From Saxidomus purpurata (Eukaryota; Mollusca; Bivalvia; Venerida; Veneridae): 64,000 nt of DNA. Location: positions 15,751,222 to 15,815,221 of the forward strand of contig JAFMSR010000010.1 in assembly GCA_022818135.1 (NCBI GenBank). Direction: 5' to 3'. Within the stretch, counting starts at the first letter, position 1. Every line of letters starts with the position of its first letter. The position numbers and the translations under genes were made by a program. A model generated the notes under the pieces. The model saw only the letters and a program-made list of their open reading frames with translations, did no database searches and was not told the origin of the DNA. Below are positions 59,201 to 64,000 of this stretch, piece after piece.

Positions 59201-60660
59201 CTGAAGTTGGCGGCCTGGCGGCCTGAAGTTGGCGGCCTAGCGGCCTGAAGGTGGCGGCCTAGCGGCCTGGCGGCCTAGCGGCCTGAAATTGACGGCTTAT
59301 GTATTTTTTACAAAAATCACTTACAAATTATGCCATAAACCAATATAAAATATGAAAACTCAAATTAAAGCTCAACTGTACACAAAAAGTCATTGAAAAT
59401 GTTACGCCTTGAATAAACAATCGAAGAAAAAAAGTCACTTAAAGCTCAACAGAATACACATAAAAAATTAACCAAGTCGGTGGATTGGGAATTTTAACAA
59501 AAATTAACTTAGAAATATCGCCTTAAAAACAAAAAAAACTCACATTTAATTTCAACTGAACACACTGAAAAAAACTGAAGTTGGCGGCCTGGCGGCCTGG
59601 CGGCCTGGCGGCCTGAAGTTGGCGGCCTAGCGGCCTGGCGGCCTAGCGGCCTGGCGGCCTAGCGGCCTGAAATTGACGGCTTATGTATTTTTTACAAAAA
59701 TCACTTACAAATTATGCCATAAACCAATATAAAATATGAAAACTCAAATTAAAGCTCAACTGTACACAAAAGTCATTGAAAATGTTACGTCTTGAATAAA
59801 CAATCGAAGAAAAAAAGTCACTTAAAGCTCAACAGTATACACACAAAAAATTAACCAAGTCGGTGGATTGGGAATTTTAACAAAAATTAACCTAGAAATA
59901 ACGCCTTAAAACAAAAAAACTCACATTTAATTTCAACTGAACACACTAAAAAAAAAATCTGAAGTTGGCGGCCTGGCTGCCTAGCGGCCTAAAGTTGGCG
60001 GCCTGGCGGCCTAGCGGCCTAGCGGCCTGAAATTGACCGCCTATGTTTTTTTAACAAAAAGCACTTACATATTCTGCCTTAAACAAATATATAATATAAA
60101 AACTTCAATTAAAGCTCAACTGTACACAAAAAGTCACTTAAAAAATTACGCCTTGAATAAACAATAAAAAAAACAAAGTCCGTGTACTACGAATTTTAGC
60201 AACAATAAAATTATAAATAACGCCTTTAAACAAAAACACTCACATCAAGTGTCGGCTGAACACACAAAAAGATATGTGCAGATAACGGCCTGGCGGCCTG
60301 AAGTTAGCGGCCCAGCGGCCTAGCGGCCTGAAGTTGGCGGCCTAGCGGCCTGGCGGCCTAGCAGCCTGAAATTGGCGGCCTATGAATTTTTAACAAAAAT
60401 CACTTTCAAATTATGCCTTAAACAAATATATAATATAAAAAATCAAATTAAAGCTCAACTATACATGGAAAGTCACTTAAAAAGTTACGCCTTGAATAAT
60501 TAATCGAAACAAAAAACTCACTTAACTTAACTCAGAAAAACAAAGTCGGTGGACTGCGAATTTATGTATTGTTTAACAAACAATCACTTAAAAGTTATGC
60601 CTTGAATAAACAAATCGAATAAAACAAAAGCCGTTTAAGCATAAACAGACAATATAAAAA
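53272..60660. repeat. Satellite array, ~11 monomers of 340-414 bp with nested 9-bp repeat
   Basis: Each monomer has an A-rich half ('aaattgacggcttatgtatt', 'ttatgccataaaccaatata', 'aatgttacgccttgaataaa', 'ccaagtcggtggattgagaa') and a block of GGCGGCCTA/GGCGGCCTG 9-mers punctuated by GAAGTT. The 'aaattg' anchor falls at 53491, 53888, 54255, 57688, 58085, 58498, 58912, 59286, 59670, 60030 and 60369. Length differences come mainly from the 9-mer count. Monomers up to about 59940 are nearly identical, while the last two and the tail to 60660 are clearly diverged. The array is interrupted by the element at 54425-57447; removing it and its TSD leaves a monomer spacing of 405 bp. Confidence 0.95.
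54420..57452. mobile_element. Complete 3023-bp element with ~540-bp TIRs, 5-bp TSD AGAAT
   Basis: The body is 54425-57447. The ends are perfect inverted repeats starting CACACTGTATCGGCAAAACG; the arms run to about 54967 and from about 56905, with only scattered mismatches. AGAAT flanks both sides (54420-54424 and 57448-57452) and occurs once at that point in the intact satellite monomers, which proves the insertion. The central 1.9 kb shows no transposase frame. A CAC start with a 5-bp TSD is seen in Transib/RAG-like transposons; other superfamilies also start CAC, so the class is open. Confidence 0.93.
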
Positions 60661-60972
60661 CACGGTGATGTCTCTTAAACTCGCACCTTAAATTAAAGGG
60701 AATTCATGTGCTTTGGGTCAAGCTAGACCCAGTCAACTAGCCCAGCGCAGCAGCCAAGGCGTGGCGTATTGGTTACATTGATAACTAGCTATCCACAATG
60801 TTGATCGTCGATTTGTTATGTTTATATAATCAGCTGGCTGTAAAATTATCTAAATAGAACCACATAATTTTGGGCTCAAACATGGAAGTCGAGTACGGGA
60901 AGTAAGGAGAAATGACAAAGAAAGATGGCTTCAATTAACAGCTATTATTCTTTTCTTTACAAAAGACTGCAG

Positions 60973-61034
60973 GCAATGCCCTCGAACATCATGTTCCTTC
61001 TGATGCGTGGGATATCATCCTAAAAAGTAAATAA
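60973..61034 (+). CDS. Candidate short terminal exon
   Basis: After a pyrimidine-rich stretch (attattcttttctttac) an AG at 60971-60972 opens a frame of 19 codons (NALEHHVPSDAWDIILKSK) to TAA at 61032-61034. An AATAAA overlaps the stop (61030-61035). The region is more GC-rich than its flanks. No upstream exon was found and no family is recognised; chance remains possible. Confidence 0.22.
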
Positions 61035-61424
61035 AAAAGTTGTATGCATGAAAACTGTATAAATTAGTTTGTTACAAAACTGGAATCCACTTAACCGATT
61101 TAAAAATGTAAAGATTTCCACTGTTGAAAATTTTTATTTGAATGACGCTATTGTTTTTATTTCTATTTAAGTCATTGTTTTGCGATGAATTATTGAAACT
61201 TTAAACAAGAATTTCAATTTTACATTGTTTTTGTTGTGTATGAAATTTGAAATACGATAACACTCTTTAATTAGATATATTACCACTTTTGCGTTTCTAA
61301 ACCTGTCGAGTGTATTCAGAAGTTAAAACACAACATTGTTATTCATTTCATCATAAACAGGACGTAAAATGCTATGCGCTCATCAATTCGCTATTCTTAT
61401 TGCAAACTGAACAATTTGTTCCAA
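61035..61424. other. A+T-rich spacer, nothing recognised
   Basis: No feature supported. Confidence 0.4.
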
Positions 61425-62545
61425 TGGCTGAGAACTAGTCGAATCATGAACTTAGGACTGGGATCTTGTCTGAAGTTTGTAATTCGTAATACGAGTCGCA
61501 ATTAGTGAACTAGCAACTAGTATTTTTAACTATGAACTTACATGCAAACTGCGAACTGGCAACAAGTCTGTCTTCAGACTGACCATTGAGAACTGGTAAC
61601 TTTCATACAAGGACTGCCTTTTGGAAAGCAGAAGCGATGATCTATCATTTAAAGAAATATAAATTCCATATCTGCTACCTACACATGAATAATATAATTT
61701 GTATGATTAATAATCATAATTTTACTTTTCTTGAAATATATATGACAAGTGTTTCTCGGAACTGAATGTCTTTTTGTGTAAATGTATATTGTTTTTTCAA
61801 ATACTATTTTCTTGGCCTCTGATTGTACTTTTGTTTATTCTCTAGAAGTCCACATTGTAAATAAGTGTTTGTCTTGAGCATAGCCTTATGTGTTAACCTT
61901 CTTAAAGATTTTTTTCTTTTTTTATCATAATTCTGCAGTTTCCAATTCGGTAATTGAATCTCAAACTAGTTACTGGTTTGCATTTTTCAGTTCGCAGTTC
62001 GAATCGCAAACTGCGAACTGCAGACTAGTTGCCAGTTCCCCAATTTGAATCCAGAATAGTAAAAAGTCGCAATTCTAATAATGAACTGGTGACTGGTTTG
62101 CAATCAGCAAGTTGCAACAACAGCTGGGAACTAGTCGAATCGCGAACTGACAACAGTAAACTTGTCTGATGTTTGCAATTCACAATTCGAGCCGCGAACT
62201 GCGAACTACAGGCTAGTCTTAACTTTAATCGCAAACTTGGAAGTGGGTTAATCGCGAACTATTTGGAAGTTCCCGATTCTCTAATCGAATTGCAAACTAA
62301 TAACTGTATAGCATATTGCAATTCACAACTCGAACCGCGAACTGCGAACTGACAATTTGTCTTTTGGTCGCAGTTGTAGTTTACAATTCAAATCGCGAAA
62401 TGTCGCTTCTTAAAGAAAACGGATGACTGGTTTGCAATCAGCGATTCGAACCAAAAGTTGGAGAATGGAACTGGTAAGCAGTTCCCAATTCTCAATTCTA
62501 ATCGAGACATGAGAACTGCAAACAAACTTTAAGGATATTGAAAAT
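61425..62545. repeat. Diverged minisatellite of GCGAACTG / CAGTTCGC words
   Basis: Words such as 'aatcgcgaactg', 'aactgcgaactg', 'gcaattcacaattcgaa' and 'cagttcgcagttcgaatcg' recur in both orientations with loose spacing. Local hairpins result, e.g. cagttcgcagtt...aactgcgaactg at about 61989-62020. A core at 61960-62480 is denser than the edges. It is not coding. Confidence 0.75.
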
Positions 62546-62789
62546 AGCAATACATGTACATGGCAATTGTCAGTTTTCAGGTTCACATCGATACTGATTC
62601 TTCCTAAAACGCAAACAAAAGCCCGTACAATAAAGAAGTATAAATTTGGTAATGGTCCTTATCAACATCCCATCAAAATTCACCGAGTTGATTTTAACTG
62701 ATTACAGATCATGATGTTGATTACCTATAATAGTGAACGATAAGCATCCGTGTCACCAAACTTTGCAGTTCTTATATTAGACCGTTTTT

Positions 62790-62981
62790 TTAACTATTGA
62801 ATGCCAAAATCTTTAAATTCATGAACTCATAAAAAGTTGTTAAATGCACAGTCTCTGTGACTTTAACTATACACACCGGAGCAAAGTTTATGCCCTTTCC
62901 ACTTTTTCCAGCCGCAACACAGAGTGCATATTGGCAAACAAAAACACCACAGTCTTCATTGTTTGTCTGCTGAGGTAGGTC
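62790..62981 (-). CDS. Ulp1/SENP-type (C48) cysteine protease, catalytic-Cys exon
   Basis: On the minus strand, after a TTTTGTAG acceptor, the frame from 62981 reads DLPQQTNNEDCGVFVCQYA. This is the signature of the Ulp1 catalytic core: the oxyanion Gln in PQQ and the nucleophile Cys in DCG. These enzymes remove or process SUMO-like modifiers, usually at the nucleus or nuclear pore; relatives are also carried by some transposons. The frame stays open to TAA at 62790. However, the residues after GINF do not look like the usual family C-terminus, so the real exon may end near a weak GTGTGT donor at about 62874. The domain's first half should lie on the minus strand to the right, partly beyond the window. 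An exon at 63455-63404 fits in phase. Whether the gene is intact is unknown. Confidence 0.75.
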   Translation of the reverse strand, partial: DLPQQTNNEDCGVFVCQYALCVAAGKSGKGINFAPVCIVKVTETVHLTTFYEFMNLKILAFNS

Positions 62982-63403
62982 CTACAAAATTTGAAAATTA
63001 TTATAAATATGGAATTATTCACAATGTAGTATCCATACTTTGCTTTTAATTGAATATTCATTAACATAATCGAATAACTGGTTTTCAACCTTGCTAATAT
63101 AAGCATTTGGTAAGAAACAACTTAATTATCTTATTTCTTTAAAATGTACAAATCAAATTATCAAGTAAAACTGGTTTACAACAAAAGAAATAAACTAAGA
63201 TCTGAATGTAATTATGGTTACCTTTTTAATGTCATGATGCGCATGTCATTGAAAAAACTATTTTGGTCCTAAATTACGTACTACGTTTCTTTAAATCCAG
63301 AAATTAATCTTGGTATAATATCATTTAATTACTCGTAGACATGCTAAATAAATCAGACATTAAAATGCAGTATATACTACAACTGAGTTTAAACATACAG
63401 CAC

Positions 63404-63455
63404 CTCTACAGTTCTCACTACGTAACTGGCGTCACCTCTGCTATTCATGTATCGT
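63404..63455 (-). CDS. Candidate preceding exon of the Ulp1-type gene
   Basis: After TTTAATTTACAG the frame reads RYMNSRGDASYVVRTVE and can join in phase 0 to the PQQ exon, using either a GTGCTG or an earlier GTGAGA donor (63419). The content resembles the stretch before PQQ in Ulp1 proteases (a helix, then an aromatic and a short strand). Supported only by phase and position. Confidence 0.35.
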
Positions 63456-64000
63456 CTGTAAATTAAAATGACAATACAATATGATTTGAAGGTAAATGTA
63501 AAACTATTTCATATAAAATTGCCTTATGCTTAACACGACATCCTTTAATAGAACTATATTTCATGTCATGAACCCTTATGCAGTTATGCCAAATGTGTAC
63601 ACATATGAGTGGAATGAAACAAATATGCAAGGTTACAGTTCTTCAAAGAAACCATGCAAGTCAGCGGAAGATAATTTTAAAGTTCTGGTGTCATAGGTCA
63701 ATATTGCCCTCTTCCTTTGCACCGATTAATTTTTTCAGTTAACAATCAAGGTCATCCACATCCCGAGCATTCTTGTAGCTAAACTATAGCTTTAGATGGC
63801 GTACAAATGTAAGAGAGTGACTAGGTTGTATCTTTCAAGATACCTTAATTATTTTCCAGGTATGTACAAATAGAAATGTGTTCCAACGCTCTAAACAATT
63901 CAAATAACTTATAAGCATAGTTAACTTTATGGTAAGAAAGAAATTAAAAATTGTCAATGGTATTTTGAGGAACAGATCTTTTAAAATAGAAATGTATAAC
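63456..64000. other. Probable intron of the Ulp1-type gene
   Basis: A WMTLIVN reading on the minus strand (63758-63738) resembles the HW(x)L(x)V(x)N strand that carries the catalytic His in Ulp1. Met stands where His is expected, and no in-phase donor is seen. Otherwise A+T-rich. Confidence 0.25.

Noticed and set aside
53272..60660. Regularly spaced repeats as a CRISPR array
   Set aside because: Monomers of 340-414 bp with a nested minisatellite, eukaryotic context and no cas genes: a satellite.
63219..63260. Minus-strand ATGCGCATCATG... ending AAG/GTAACC, as an exon of the Ulp1-type gene
   Set aside because: No reading of it joins in phase with the PQQ exon without a stop.

Overview
The window looks like accessory or intergenic DNA from a mollusc, most likely a marine bivalve. 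The grounds are indirect: it is A+T-rich, has spliced genes with GT-AG introns, a spliceosomal U1 snRNA gene, and many dispersed repeats of types I associate with bivalve genomes (the 'atgcccccagg... caaggtcacac' tandem family, the 'tcatgatggtcctatatcgctcacctgagta' family, tRNA-derived SINEs with a conserved tail). No bacterial operon, CRISPR array or viral gene is visible. The species call is inference from repeat style.

Genes I can support: (1) a two-exon secreted, Cys-rich and Arg-rich precursor on + (20866-23373) with a TATA box and a poly(A) signal; (2) a three-exon Ly6/uPAR-type (quiver-like) GPI-anchored protein on - (46426 down to 41275); (3) a U1 snRNA gene on - (51889-52048); (4) the catalytic-Cys exon of a Ulp1/SENP-type (C48) protease on - (62790-62981), the gene running off the right edge; (5) weaker candidates: a signal-peptide exon on - (1881-1935), a compact intronless gene on + (18349-18558), an opening exon on + (3067-3201) and two terminal exons on + (52635-52748, 60973-61034).

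Most of the rest is mobile or repeated DNA. From left to right: a TTAA-flanked element (5573-6447) with a partial second copy (15040-15437); a hairpin-ended, Helitron-like family in two copies (9110-10447, 17116-17960); a frameshifted DD34D mariner with both TIRs (12518-13889); three copies of one SINE (about 19447, 20990, 27293); a complete foldback element with 8+8 palindromic subrepeats and an 8-bp TSD (28955-29850); a composite inverted repeat with a nested element (35340-38365); a LINE reverse-transcriptase remnant and an 835-bp hAT-like element inside the Ly6 intron 1; a 2977-bp TIR element with a 9-bp TSD just upstream of the Ly6 gene (46670-49664); and a 7.3-kb satellite array (53272-60660) interrupted by a 3023-bp element with TIRs of about 540 bp and a 5-bp TSD.

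The genes do not form an evident pathway. The strongest biological leads are the unrecognised secreted polyarginine/cysteine precursor and the structurally complete, apparently recent inverted-repeat elements, especially the CAC-ended one sitting in the satellite.
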